DNA of 64,000 bases from Cymbomonas tetramitiformis (taxonomy: Eukaryota > Chlorophyta > Pyramimonadophyceae > Pyramimonadales > Pyramimonadaceae): assembly GCA_001247695.2 (NCBI GenBank), contig LGRX02034684.1, positions 31,040 through 95,039 of the forward strand, in the 5' to 3' direction. Every line of letters starts with the position of its first letter. Position 1 is the stretch's first letter. The translations under genes and the position numbers were made by a program. Positions 10,103-19,790 of the stretch are shown one piece after another. The notes under the pieces were generated by a model, which did no database searches, had not been told where the DNA came from, and saw only the letters and a list, made by a program, of their open reading frames with translations.

Positions 10103-11785
10103 CTAGAGATCGAAGTTGTCCGGAATTCCAGGATAATACGACAGTATTTTGCGAACTTCTGAGGATAGCAGAGATGGCTCGTGAAGGTATCCCACACTCG
10201 TAATGATCGGAATTTCGAATATCTCGGAGTACAGCCAAAGGAAATGCTTGCATGGAGCAGGTCGGGTCCTCGCCATTTCTCGAAAACACGGACACGAACA
10301 ACGGTATTCTCGTCCAAACTCCAAGAGGTATTCACGGCCATCGGAATCAGGGTGACAAACTCGGAAGTTATAGACGGTTGCACCACCAGGAACACATTTC
10401 CGGATTTGAGTCAGTGCAAGGTTATCGGTCTTAACCATGCTGTGGAGCGCGGTATAGAAATTCGCTATCTTCTTCGTCAAGAAACCCTTGCCACTCGCTT
10501 TCACCTTAACACCGTTGCGAAGTCTCTCCTCCACGTCCATCTCCGAATTCTCCGATCTCACCGCGAAAGATTGCAGTAGGCCCTTACCGTGCTTGGCAGC
10601 CCATTGGGAAACGGCTTGCATGCCCTCATCCTGTCGACGACCTCGCACGAGATTCTGGTCCACTGCCTTATCAATCACTTTCATTTTCCTCGCGATGTCT
10701 GGTAGCTGGCTAGGGTCAAAAGAAGAATCTTTTGGAAAGACGATTTCCGAGAGTAAAGTCCTTTTCACGTCGCAAACGTTTCGCACTCCACCGGTATTTA
10801 GAACCTCCGCAGCCCTAGCCTTAGCCGTTTTCATCTCATTCACGCTGGGGTTGTCGGTGGACAATACCACATGGTTGTGCGCATCGGCGCCGGTATACAG
10901 GACGAGGATATTCCCATCGGAGTCAGGTTCGGTGGTTACCAAAAACGGACAACTGCCAGAATGAAGCGGCTCGGCGTTGCAATGGGCACAAGCCAGATTG
11001 CGGTTTTTAAAGGTACCGGTGAAGTCGGAATGGTTCTGGTCACCCGTTTGACGATATACGATACATGCAACGTTCTTACAGGTTAAAGCCCCACCACATC
11101 GCGTAGTTCTACTGAGTCGGCCTCTGATACGTTTTTTGTCGGACGAGCGCAGCCAGGTCTGCGGATCGTATTTTAAGAAATCTCTCCAAGGAGACAAAAC
11201 TCCGGCACGTGGCTTGTAAACTACCCCCGGAAGAAGAGGCACTGGTAGTTCGTCGACAAGCTCTTCAGGCTGAACTGGCGCTACGTCTTGGGACAAATCA
11301 ACGTGCTGCGAAAAATCAATCGGAATAGTTGGTCCGTTGTAGGCTGCATATTCCGATTTGACCTTGTGCTTGAGCTTTGGTTCTAGTCCCGCGCTGGAGG
11401 ATTTCGTAGATTCATACGAGTCTTTTGGAGGTGGGGGCGATTCGGTTAAGTCACAAACAACATGTTCTTGCTTTATTTCAGGGCGAGGCGGAGAAGCTGA
11501 TGCTTGGGAAGATTCGTGGGTGGCTGTTTCGAGATTCGCACAACCGGTCTTCACGTCACTCGTAGATCCGGGGGTTGAGCTGACACCACCGATCACAAGT
11601 ACGACAGCTCCGTCAGGGAACACGGTACCGAGCTCGACAGTTTGCACATTTTCTGTGCTGCGCATGTGAAGAAGCATCGGGGTATCGGTAAGGGTTGGAA
11701 ACAAGGCCTGTAGTAACTGAAGAGAGATTGGCACCGCATGCGGGACATCCAAAGCATGGTTACCGTATCGTAGGGAAGTCGGCAT
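10103..11785 (-). CDS. A2: zinc-cluster and SWIM-finger protein of palindrome unit 2
   Basis: A single open frame of 560 aa. The first 70 residues form a compact, possibly ubiquitin-like region. A proline/serine/acid-rich linker follows, with D-L-T-E-S-P-P-P-P near residue 110. The central zinc cluster has C-G-G-x3-C-x4-C, then C-x2-C and H-x-H, matching the layout in A1. Near the C-terminus is a canonical SWIM zinc finger (C-S-C-P-C ... P-C-K-H). SWIM fingers occur in MULE and related transposases and in DNA- and protein-binding factors. I see no DDE-type catalytic triad, so calling it a transposase would go too far. The upstream region holds a TATA box and one copy of the unit palindrome. 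A2 lies upstream of B2 on the same strand. Confidence 0.8.
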   Translation of the reverse strand: MPTSLRYGNHALDVPHAVPISLQLLQALFPTLTDTPMLLHMRSTENVQTVELGTVFPDGAVVLVIGGVSSTPGSTSDVKTGCANLETATHESSQASASPPRPEIKQEHVVCDLTESPPPPKDSYESTKSSSAGLEPKLKHKVKSEYAAYNGPTIPIDFSQHVDLSQDVAPVQPEELVDELPVPLLPGVVYKPRAGVLSPWRDFLKYDPQTWLRSSDKKRIRGRLSRTTRCGGALTCKNVACIVYRQTGDQNHSDFTGTFKNRNLACAHCNAEPLHSGSCPFLVTTEPDSDGNILVLYTGADAHNHVVLSTDNPSVNEMKTAKARAAEVLNTGGVRNVCDVKRTLLSEIVFPKDSSFDPSQLPDIARKMKVIDKAVDQNLVRGRRQDEGMQAVSQWAAKHGKGLLQSFAVRSENSEMDVEERLRNGVKVKASGKGFLTKKIANFYTALHSMVKTDNLALTQIRKCVPGGATVYNFRVCHPDSDGREYLLEFGREYRCSCPCFREMARTRPAPCKHFLWLYSEIFEIPIITSVGYLHEPSLLSSEVRKILSYYPGIPDNFDL

Positions 11786-11833
11786 GGTATCCTAAGGTAC
11801 CATGAGAAATGAAATATTTTATGAAAGGAATAC

Positions 11834-11842
11834 TCTATATAG
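11834..11842 (-). promoter_or_regulatory. TATA box candidate for A2
   Basis: TCTATATAG on the minus strand lies about 50 bases upstream of the A2 ATG at 11785, in an otherwise unremarkable tract. Confidence 0.5.
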
Positions 11843-11906
11843 ACATGGGTTCAGTGTAAGTTTTGAAGAACGAAGCATTGCAGTTAATCGCTTGGGAAAC
11901 AGTTCT

Positions 11907-11926
11907 GACAATCGTATACGATTGTC
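11907..11926. repeat. Single unit-2 palindrome upstream of A2
   Basis: A perfect GACAATCGTATACGATTGTC lies about 120 bases upstream of the A2 start and about 65 bases beyond its TATA box. The position suits an operator-like site. Confidence 0.9.
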
Positions 11927-11949
11927 AGAACCGTCTGGAATATTAATGT

Positions 11950-12215
11950 TATAAGACCTTAAGTATGAAGAAAAAAAATAAAATTTTCTTAAGTATGTGA
12001 AAACGCAGGCGTCGACGCGGACCGACGCGTTACCCTCCTTAAGTATGGGCTTAAGTATGGGAGCCCTAATTTTCAAAATCTTAGAATGTTAAGAATGTTT
12101 GGTCCGTCCGTCCGTCCGTCCAAAAATTGGTCCGTCCAGTTGGACGGAATCTTGGACGGACGAGTTTTTGGACGGACGGACGAGTTTTTGGACGGACGGA
12201 CGAGTTTTTGGACGC
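11950..12215. repeat. CTTAAGTATG repeats and GTCC/GGAC inverted clusters at the edge of unit 2
   Basis: CTTAAGTATG occurs four times between about 11955 and 12060. It is followed by a run of GTCCGTCC near 12100-12135 and the inverse GGACGGACGAGTTTTT repeated three times to 12215. This may be the right end of unit 2 or a junction with the copia remnant that follows. The exact boundary is not visible. Confidence 0.55.
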
Positions 12216-12227
12216 GTCACTGGACCA

Positions 12228-13087
12228 ATATCACCTCTCTCCGTGACGACGCTCTAGACGTGCCACCACCGCCGGCACCGCCCTCCGCTCCGCAGTCGGT
12301 GGTGTCCGACGAGGGGATGTACCCCGTCAGCGCGCTACACGCGCACGAGCCACACGCGACCTTCCAGGACAGGTTCGCGTTCAACTTGGACATCGCGGGA
12401 CCGGAGCCGACCCTTGCAATGCACCACATGGGCCCCGTCGCGCCCGTGGACTCCGTCTCCGTGACGACAGGCGGCTCCGGTGGTGACGGCGAGTGTCTTC
12501 CGCCACGGCGACAGGCTTTGGGATGCGGCAGGCCGCCGATGGGTTTCGGGTTCTCTGCCCTCACATCTCTCGCAGTCTGCCTACTGTTTGTTGTTTGTGC
12601 AGCTGCCGCGCCTTCACGTGATCGCTCCGCGCCAACATCTTCAGCAACATGGCGCATCGGCGACGAGGTCGGTGGTGCTGGTGTGCTAACGCCCACAGCC
12701 ATCCCGCCGGACCTCTACTGGCGGCCGGAGGGCTGGTACCACACCTGGTACCGGACTACGTACGGGTACGGGTGGACGTGGCTCCCGGGCCCCCTGCAGA
12801 CACCTGAGGCAGCTCCGATCGTTACCGGGCCGCCCTCGCCGGGTGGTGCTCCACCGTCACCGGACTACGAGCCACCCGCCTGGGGCGGTGGGACCGGGGA
12901 TGAGCTTTCTTCCTCAAATCGGCACCGGACCGGACTGGTTGCACCCGGTGTAACTGCCTGCAACGACATCGGCACATCTTCAATTCCCTCAATTTGCTCT
13001 ACGCATGATTTGACAAACAGTGGTACCAGCTCTCCTGGGCACTGTAACAGTGACACCGGCTCTCCCGGGCACTTTCGACGTGGCTAG
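12228..13087 (+). pseudogene. 3' end of a copia-type gag (membrane-segment domain), truncated
   Basis: The open frame from 12086 becomes protein-like only after the GGAC repeats. It carries the same tail as the gag at 13602-15749: an R-Q-A-L-G-C-G-R-P-P-M-G-F segment (compare Y-G-C-G-K-P-P-W-G-F), a hydrophobic helix (LTSLAVCLLFVVCAAAA), then a P/G/Y-rich tail. The first two thirds of gag and all of pol are missing. It ends close to a polypurine hairpin (13322-13338). Confidence 0.65.
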
Positions 13088-13321
13088 AGTTGACGGGATT
13101 GAGATTAGCCTGCCTCCAGACTGTTGTACTGCTGGTTCAGGTTGCCCCAAGATGGGCTTAGTTTAGGGTTTTAACTGTATCCGTATTCTGCAGTATGCCT
13201 CACTATCTGCTAATTTCAGGAGTTACCCTGCCAGAAGGGACAGGTTCTCCTATAGGATGCTTATTTCCACCGAAGCTGAGTAGGTGTTTGTTTCAGTTCC
13301 GTGACCACCTAGTTTGCCAGT

Positions 13322-13340
13322 CACCACCCTAGGTGGTGTG
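13322..13340 (+). promoter_or_regulatory. Hairpin-embedded polypurine tract
   Basis: CACCACC-CTA-GGTGGTG forms a perfect 7-bp stem and is followed directly by TGCTGG, a likely LTR start. The same arrangement precedes TGCTGA at 16252 and the 3' LTR of the intact copia element (45855-45872, minus strand). Confidence 0.6.
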
Positions 13341-13601
13341 CTGGAAGTGACGCCCCGACTGTCACTCCTATAGTTAGGGTGTATGACTGTCACCGGTCCC
13401 GGAACCCTAGACCCCGAACATATAACGGGAAGACTCGGTATTCTCCTGTTCCGTTTATCTATTCTGATTACCGCACTCCGAATATACAGTCAAGCTGATA
13501 TATTCAGCAGCTCCTCTCCGCTGCTGGGCATTACCATTTTTCCGCTACCACACCCAACCGCGCGACTGCGTACCACCTCCCCTCTGGCTTTTCAGAGTAT
13601 T

Positions 13602-15749
13602 ATGGGCATGTTGACCCGAGCGAAGAAGTCCCTAGACCGGGACAGTGACATCGACGCCTCACTGAGGCTATTAGACGGGGTTCGGAACAGTCCGACGGTG
13701 CGTGCGCCAACTGTTCCGACCCCCGCTCCGACTTCCAACGAGGATGCAGACGTGGCGACCAGGAAGTACTTGCAGGAGCAGCGCAGGCTGGTCGACGACA
13801 TCTACAAGGCGCGTCTTCACCGCCAGTGGGCCAAGGGTATCCGCGAGGATGTCCTTGGTGACAAGAAGCACCACTTCAGGGGTACGGACGACGCTGGCCT
13901 CCTTTCCGAGCTGGTGGTGCAGCTGCGTACGGAGTTTCATTCGGCTGGGCTGGAGCTGGCATCCTTTGACCTCGACGACCCTCTGGCTCGTGTGGTGACC
14001 AAGGTCAACGGCTTGCTCTACGACGTTCTGGCTCTGGTTATCGAGAAGCAAAGCAACGCCTACGTCTGGTTGACTGGCACCGACGCCTCGTCTGACCGTG
14101 ATGGACGGCGAGCTTTGGTGGACATCATCAAGGGCTGTGTGCCGGTGGCGCTACGTGAGTCGCACCAGGAGGAGCACGCCGCGTTGCGTTATCCCGCAGA
14201 CACTGACCCGCAGCCCATCTTGGCTCGGGAACAGCGTGTGGTGCGGGATAACAAAGCTACGGACTGGACACCCACCGAGGAGACCAGGAAGCTCTCCCTG
14301 TACAACCGGCTAGACCCGGTGTTTTACACCGCGGTCAAGGTGCGGTATCCTCTCGCGGCCGATCTCGCGCATGTCTCCTTGGCGTCTCTCCGCTCCCTTG
14401 TGGTAGAGATCTTTCAGGCTTGGGCGCAGACGGAGACGGGGAAGGCGGTTTCGGGCAAGAGCGGCGTCTCTGCACAGCTCTCCAGCACGGAGTACGGCGC
14501 TCTCCTCGACAAGATCAACGAGCTTCAGGCCTTGCTGCGGCAGCAGCTCGGGACGGACGCGCCACCGGCGCAGCAGCAGCGGCAGCAGCTGCAGCGCGGT
14601 GCGCGGCGGGGATTCCGTGTCGGCACGCACCCATTGCCTGCGGTCGGTTTCGACCGTGACGACCAAAAGGCGAAGCCCTTTTGCGGAAGGTGCAAGAAGG
14701 CGGGAAAAGGTGAGCAGTACCACTTTTACCGCGACTGTCCCTTGGGTGGGCGTCAGCATCCCCCACACTCGGCTGCAGCATTCTGCACTCCCATCGACGA
14801 GGAGGACGCGGAGGGGGTGCGGGTTTTAGCCATGTGCGCCCTGTTCCAGCAGGCGGCAGACGATGGGGCGGAGGCCTTTGCCAGTGCGGCCTCCACGTAC
14901 GGGCCGCCTGCGGTGCTCTGTGCGGGTGCGGTGGGCGGGATCGACGTGTCCACCTATGGCTTCACGGTAGAGCCGCAGCAGCCTGCTGACGAGCCCGCAG
15001 GTGATGACATTCATCAGCGGCTGGACGATCTCGCCGCGGAGGTCCATGCCGCGGCGAACTGCAAGGTGCACTACACCCACGCATCCTTCCCACCACGGGC
15101 GGTTCTCGAGCCGCATGCATCGGCTCTGGTGTGCGGCCCCGCGGCAGCGGGGAACATGCCGGAGGAGCAGGTTCCGGCAGGTGGTGCGGCGGCATCGGCA
15201 TCCGCCGCGCCGGCCCCTGCTATACCTGTCTCGCAGGAGGAAGATGTGAAGCCCGTGCCGCTTCAATCGGCGCGAGTGACTGCCACGACGGACGGTGAGT
15301 TCACTGGGTTCGTTCAGACCGTCAACCACGCCGCCATCGCGCCGGTTGACCTCACCGGCTACGACACCGACGACTACGAGGACCTTGCCGACGGCAGCTT
15401 CCGGCTGAAGCCGCGGGGCTCGCCTCCGTCGGCCAATCATGTGTCCGGACCACCCGTGGACAACCAGCGAGCCTACGGTTGTGGGAAGCCGCCCTGGGGC
15501 TTTCCTACCACGGTTGGGCCGTGGGGAATTCCTTTCATCCGTTCCCTCATTCTTTGCATCTCGATCATGGGGGTGGCTGCCGTGCCCGACGCTCAGTCGG
15601 CTGCGGGATTGCCTTCGCCTGGTGGTGATCTCGATTGGGAGACTCCGTCAATTTTCTCCACGAATGAATTTGTTGAATCAGTGATCCCGGCTCAGGGTTT
15701 CTTTGTGGCTGACAATGTGCCACCGCTTGAGCCGCCTGAGCCCCCCTGA
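13602..15749 (+). CDS. gag: Ty1/copia-type Gag, apparently a gag-only element
   Basis: The ATG at 13602 opens a frame of about 715 aa (the open frame reaches back to 13383). It contains a helical capsid-like region, a C-x2-C-x9-H-x4-C zinc knuckle near 14680-14740, an acidic P/A-rich region, and a C-terminal hydrophobic helix (PFIRSLILCISIMGVAAV) after Y-G-C-G-K-P-P-W-G-F. No protease, integrase or reverse transcriptase follows; a polypurine hairpin lies about 500 bases downstream. This fits a non-autonomous LTR element that keeps only gag. A membrane helix at the end of Gag is unusual and recurs in the fragment at 12228 and in the intact copia gag (51185-53587). Confidence 0.75.
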   Translation: MGMLTRAKKSLDRDSDIDASLRLLDGVRNSPTVRAPTVPTPAPTSNEDADVATRKYLQEQRRLVDDIYKARLHRQWAKGIREDVLGDKKHHFRGTDDAGLLSELVVQLRTEFHSAGLELASFDLDDPLARVVTKVNGLLYDVLALVIEKQSNAYVWLTGTDASSDRDGRRALVDIIKGCVPVALRESHQEEHAALRYPADTDPQPILAREQRVVRDNKATDWTPTEETRKLSLYNRLDPVFYTAVKVRYPLAADLAHVSLASLRSLVVEIFQAWAQTETGKAVSGKSGVSAQLSSTEYGALLDKINELQALLRQQLGTDAPPAQQQRQQLQRGARRGFRVGTHPLPAVGFDRDDQKAKPFCGRCKKAGKGEQYHFYRDCPLGGRQHPPHSAAAFCTPIDEEDAEGVRVLAMCALFQQAADDGAEAFASAASTYGPPAVLCAGAVGGIDVSTYGFTVEPQQPADEPAGDDIHQRLDDLAAEVHAAANCKVHYTHASFPPRAVLEPHASALVCGPAAAGNMPEEQVPAGGAAASASAAPAPAIPVSQEEDVKPVPLQSARVTATTDGEFTGFVQTVNHAAIAPVDLTGYDTDDYEDLADGSFRLKPRGSPPSANHVSGPPVDNQRAYGCGKPPWGFPTTVGPWGIPFIRSLILCISIMGVAAVPDAQSAAGLPSPGGDLDWETPSIFSTNEFVESVIPAQGFFVADNVPPLEPPEPP

Positions 15750-16260
15750 CCTCTTTCAGGACCTTGCTCAGGCAGATTTGGGCTTTGACATGGCTCACTA
15801 CTACGGTATGGCTTTGCATGAGACCGGTCCACTCGTGATGTGGAGCACTACTATGGTGCTGGCTTTTTCACATCTTACTACGGCATGGACTTCCGTGAAG
15901 CCGCCACTGGCTACTTTGGTGCTGTCGATTGACTTCTTGTTCACTCTGGATGCACACCAACATGGTGGTGTGCGGAACTCCGGTGACTTCAACAATTTTT
16001 CTGGTTTATGGTTTTGCTTTTGACATCCACAAGTTATGTTCTGGCTTGCTAGCTCGGTGCTTTTCAGTTGTTTAGCGGGTGCACAATGCCCGTAGGTTTC
16101 TGCACCTGTGCTAGCTAGAGGGTTTCCAATTTGTGTTTTAGAATTGCACAGTTGGATTAGCAGTTAGGTCTGTCAACCTGGCTCCTGCCCTGACTTATCT
16201 TACATTATCTGACTCTCCTAGACAGTCACCACCCACAGTGCTGGGGTGGTGTGCTGAAAT
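15750..16260 (+). other. 3' untranslated tail of the gag-only element with polypurine hairpin
   Basis: No ORF of note. At 16227-16251 a CACCACCC ... GGGTGGTG stem encloses an 8-9 base loop and is followed by TGCTGAAAT, a likely LTR start. The sequence after 16252 does not match the sequence after 13339, so these are not two LTRs of one element. Confidence 0.5.
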
Positions 16261-16427
16261 CTGTATAGGCAGCCCTGACCGGGGAAATGAGATCGAGCTG
16301 TCCGACGGCTGCGAGACGCTGCTTGCACAAAAAAAAATTAAATAAATTTCAGGCGATAAAATGGGTAAAGGGAAGATATTATTGAAATTTGACGCAGGAA
16401 TTTTGTGTTAAAGCGCGCTTTCACGAT

Positions 16428-17246
16428 ATGGGGGGGCGAAAGCCGGCATCGCGCGGACTAGCGACCAGTCCGCAACACGAAGCTGCGGAAATGAGCTTGG
16501 AGTTGCTCATCAGCACGGCTCAGGCTGCGCTGAGAGCCCAACGGCTTGCACGAAGGCAAGGAGCACCCCTGCCTGAGTGCATCGGTGACGACGAGACCAT
16601 CGCGCTCACGCCTCAGCAGAATCTGACATACTTGGCTCTGCACGCCACTCGTGCAGTGGCGACGGCAGCAACGGTTTGCTTTCCCGCATTTCAGCGGGCT
16701 AGCAAAACCGTGACGGGCTTGGCGACTACATCGACTTTTCCGCCTCCTCCATCCGCGCAAGGCACCGCCCACACGCAGGGGCCCAGCGCCAGAACGCAAC
16801 GACGCAGCTCGCAGAGGCATAAGGCGAGGGGAAGAGCTGAGGAGCGGAACCATCCGCCAGCAGCTACGGGTTTTTTCACGACCAGCTCCCCTATGCCAAC
16901 CGTGGTGCCAGGCGGTAAATTCACGTTTGGTAAAGTCTCTGGGCAAGTGCAGCCCACAGACTTCAGTCTGGCTGCGCCGCCATCTGGCAGCGGAGCAGTC
17001 AGCGACTTCAGCAGTTTCAGCGACGTCGTGCGGACATCGACAGCAGAGCAACCGCCCTCTCCTGGTGAGAAGCGCAGTGGAAAGCCGCCATCGGTGCCGC
17101 CAAGACCGCCGCGAATCAGCAAAAAGGGGAAGGCAGCAGAGCAGCCTGGTAGCCATGAGGACGAGGACATTGCCGACCTCGAGTACGAGGACCCTTGGCA
17201 CGAGGCGGACGGCTTGGACACTGACGTGCACGACTCGTGCATTTAG
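16428..17246 (+). CDS. Unrecognised ORF, Ser/Pro/Lys-rich
   Basis: A frame of about 272 aa from ATG 16428 (open from 16389). The N-terminal third is helical and Ala/Leu/Arg-rich. The middle is S/P/R-rich. The C-terminus is acidic and ends D-V-H-D-S-C-I. I recognise no domain. It could be a gag-like or accessory ORF of a decayed element. It stops just before a minisatellite tract. No homologous neighbour supports a function. Confidence 0.35.
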   Translation: MGGRKPASRGLATSPQHEAAEMSLELLISTAQAALRAQRLARRQGAPLPECIGDDETIALTPQQNLTYLALHATRAVATAATVCFPAFQRASKTVTGLATTSTFPPPPSAQGTAHTQGPSARTQRRSSQRHKARGRAEERNHPPAATGFFTTSSPMPTVVPGGKFTFGKVSGQVQPTDFSLAAPPSGSGAVSDFSSFSDVVRTSTAEQPPSPGEKRSGKPPSVPPRPPRISKKGKAAEQPGSHEDEDIADLEYEDPWHEADGLDTDVHDSCI

Positions 17247-17369
17247 GATCCAACGCCGATGCGTAAGCACGTCTAAGAAGACGTCGGTAAGATGTCGGGG
17301 AGATGTCTTCTGCGTGTCTTCCGCGCGCCTTCTGAACGTCTTCTGAGTGTCTTCCGCAACTCTTCTGAT

Positions 17370-17520
17370 ATATGGGCTGCATATCGGCTGATATATCGGC
17401 TGATATATCGGCTGGTATATAGGGTGCATATCGGTTGATATATGGGCTGATGTATGGGATGCATGTCGGCTGATATACAGGGTGCATATCGGCTGATATA
17501 TCGGCTGCATATCGACCGAT
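17370..17520. repeat. Minisatellite of ATATCGGCTGAT-type units
   Basis: About ten degenerate 12-base units (ATATCGGCTGAT, with variants TGCATATCGG and ATGGGCTGAT). Just before, at 17270-17350, is a looser run of GTCTTC-containing units. No coding role seen. Confidence 0.8.
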
Positions 17521-17965
17521 GAAACTAACGTAGAGCAAAATGACAGTAGCAGAATCTGAAATCAAGCATTCCAAAACTGAAATCTGAAATCCACCGTAGA
17601 GCAAAATCAGCCAAAACTGAAAATCGGAAATCTAATGTGGAGCAAAATGACACATATTAAAATCTGAAGTTGGTTTGTAAAATCTGAAATCAAGCATTCA
17701 AAAAACTGAAATCTGAAATCTAACGTAGAGCAAAATCAGCCAAAATTGAAATTTGGAAAATCTAACATAGAGCAAAATGACAAATGCAAAAGTCTGAAAT
17801 CGAGCATTCCAAAAACTGAAAACTGACATCCAACATAGAGCAAAATTAGCCAAAACTGAAAATCGGAAATCTAACGTAGAGCAAAATGACAAATGTGAGA
17901 AATATGAAAGCAAGCATTCCAACAACTGAAATCAGAAAACTAACGTAGAGCAAAATGACATATGT
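17520..17965. repeat. Tandem repeat with core GTAGAGCAAAATGAC / GTAGAGCAAAATCAGCC
   Basis: At least eight copies of ACGTAGAGCAAAAT alternate between a GAC and a CAGCC continuation, with AAATCTGAAATC and AAGCATTCCAAAACTG blocks between them. The unit pair is about 110 bases. AT-rich and non-coding. Confidence 0.8.
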
Positions 17966-18169
17966 AAAATTGCACTTTCGCATTTTCCCTTCAATTTCAA
18001 CAAATGCAACAATCTTGATTATTGCTAATTAATTACAAATGCAACCGACTCCGGCCCTTGTGGTCACGGCAGGGATCGAGCGTATTCGCAAGAAAACAGG
18101 ATGTCGAGGAATTCATATATCAAGGATTTGACATATTGTTGATATATAAATGTAGATTCCGCGGTTGGT

Positions 18170-19028
18170 GTGGATGCCGTGAATGATGGCACTGCGTCGG
18201 TGGCTGCTAATGTAATGGGTGATGCCAGTGGGGCTTTCCTGGGCGACATCGAGACGCCTATCTTGACACAAGAGGAGGTCATGACAAACATCGACCAGCT
18301 GCTTCACTCACCACTCCTTCATGACTGCACTGGCATCTTGAATCAGCTGAAGGAAAAGGTGTTGTCGAGAACGACATCTGGGGTGGTGCTGGATGACCCG
18401 CATGTCATGGATGGTACTATGATCACAGAACTCGCTGGGCAAACCTCGTACGAGATGGCCAATGCTCATTCCGATTCTGAATCAAGTCTTTCCATCGAGC
18501 TATCCTGTTCCGAAGCTTCAGACGAATCCGATTCCAGCTTTGAGGGGGAGGAAGCAACCTGTGCCGATGTGGATATGGGGAGCCATTTGCCTGATGTGGA
18601 TTTAGAGGCTCTAGGCGGCGCAATGGATGTGGAGTTGCGGAAGATCAAAAAGCATTCACTTGATGGGTACGTTCAAGAGATCGGGCGAGCGGGTAGAGAT
18701 GGAAATGATAGCACATGTTTGTTGCTATACTCGGCACAAGATTTTAATAAGCTTGCTTCGTCCCTTACTAACTAACGCACAAACGCAAGATGTGGGTCAT
18801 GAACGCTAGAAAATCATGAAGGAATATTGTGATGAGAAAGAGATATGCCGCCACAAGAAGATAGCGATGTATTTTGGAGATGCGAACGTCGGAAAGGCGA
18901 GTTGCAGTAGCAAGTGCGACATTTGTAGGGCAAGGGAACGTACGACTTCAAATAAAAGGAGAAAGACAGAGCCGGTAGTACCGATCACGGCGCGTAGCCG
19001 AAGTAAGAAGGCTAGAAAAAGTATGTAA
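18170..19028 (+). pseudogene. RecQ helicase fragment (motif VI and zinc-binding domain)
   Basis: The frame 18170-18775 starts with an acidic, unrecognised region of about 160 residues and ends with G-Y-V-Q-E-I-G-R-A-G-R-D-G, the motif VI signature of RecQ helicases. The following frame (18816-19028) gives C-R-H-K-K-I ... Y-F-G-D ... C-x3-C-D-I-C, the RecQ zinc-binding domain. Motifs 0-V are missing and the two parts are not in one frame. A short intron could join them (CTAAC and an AG lie between), or the copy is decayed. It may be a host gene fragment carried by a transposon. Confidence 0.65.
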
Positions 19029-19579
19029 CTCGTTGAAGTGAACATCATCAATATCTATATAATTGTATACGATCGACATGTTGGGTGAAATGGATATACG
19101 TGGCAACATATTAGCGTAGCATAGTTGATTCCGAAAGTGGGAGTGTTTGACTCGACTAGGGAGGCGAGATATTTCATATGCCTAGAGATGAAATTTAAGG
19201 TAACCATGTGCATACGGGAGATGGGGGTGAAAATCCAGTTTGGAATGATGGTTAGATGATCGAAAATAGAGGATCCATTGAAAAGTTATGCACTTTGTAA
19301 GATTTACAGTTTTGCTGTCTGCCAGTGTTTACTGTAAAAATCCTATTACCAGTGTTTGTGAAGAGCCGAATGACTTTTTGACCCCGCTCCAAGCAGAACT
19401 TCTGCTTGTCTAAACATATTCTCGGCCCTGTAAAGTTTTTAAAGCATTCGGAGAACCTCTTTTTTTGGCCTCACGCGAAAAGTACTACCAGAGCCTCCGG
19501 TGTAATACAGAAAAATAAAAAAGCCTTAAAAAAGTGAAAAAAAAATCGCGTCCGGAGGCTCGTGGTCTCAGCCAGAGTA
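19029..19579. other. Non-coding stretch
   Basis: I see no gene and no strong repeat here. The tract ends at the GTA trinucleotide that borders the inverted repeat beginning at 19580. Confidence 0.4.
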
Positions 19580-19790
19580 GGGCGCTGGGAACTCGTCTAA
19601 CTTTTCTGATGACACATGATGACTGCATGTCACGGCTGCGGCTGCGGCTGCGTCTATCGCGTGAGAGACAGCGACACAGTGACCGCAATGAACGTCGCCG
19701 GCAGCAGACGGTGAACACATCGACATCGCGGACACCATTGCCGCTGCCGATGCCGTTGCGTGACTGCTTACTGTTATTACAGTGACACTC
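19580..19790 (+). repeat. Left arm of a long terminal inverted repeat (partner 44841-45031)
   Basis: The arm starts GGGCGCTGGGAACT and includes GATGACACATGATGACTGC and the block ending TTACAGTGACACT. The reverse complement of 44841-45031 matches over nearly the whole length; the left copy has about 20 extra bases of GCGGCT repeats. Both outer edges are flanked by GTA (19577-19579 and 45032-45034), a possible 3-bp target duplication. Confidence 0.8.

Noticed and set aside
10103..11785. A2 as a MULE or KDZ transposase
   Set aside because: The SWIM finger and zinc cluster fit, but I cannot find a DDE-type catalytic region in the 560 residues.
12086..13087. Full 333-aa ORF as a gene
   Set aside because: The first 45 codons are read through GTCC/GGAC repeats; only the later part matches a gag tail, so I call it a truncated fragment.
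13339..16252. A complete LTR pair around the gag-only ORF
   Set aside because: Sequence after the two polypurine hairpins differs beyond the first few bases, so they are not LTRs of one element.
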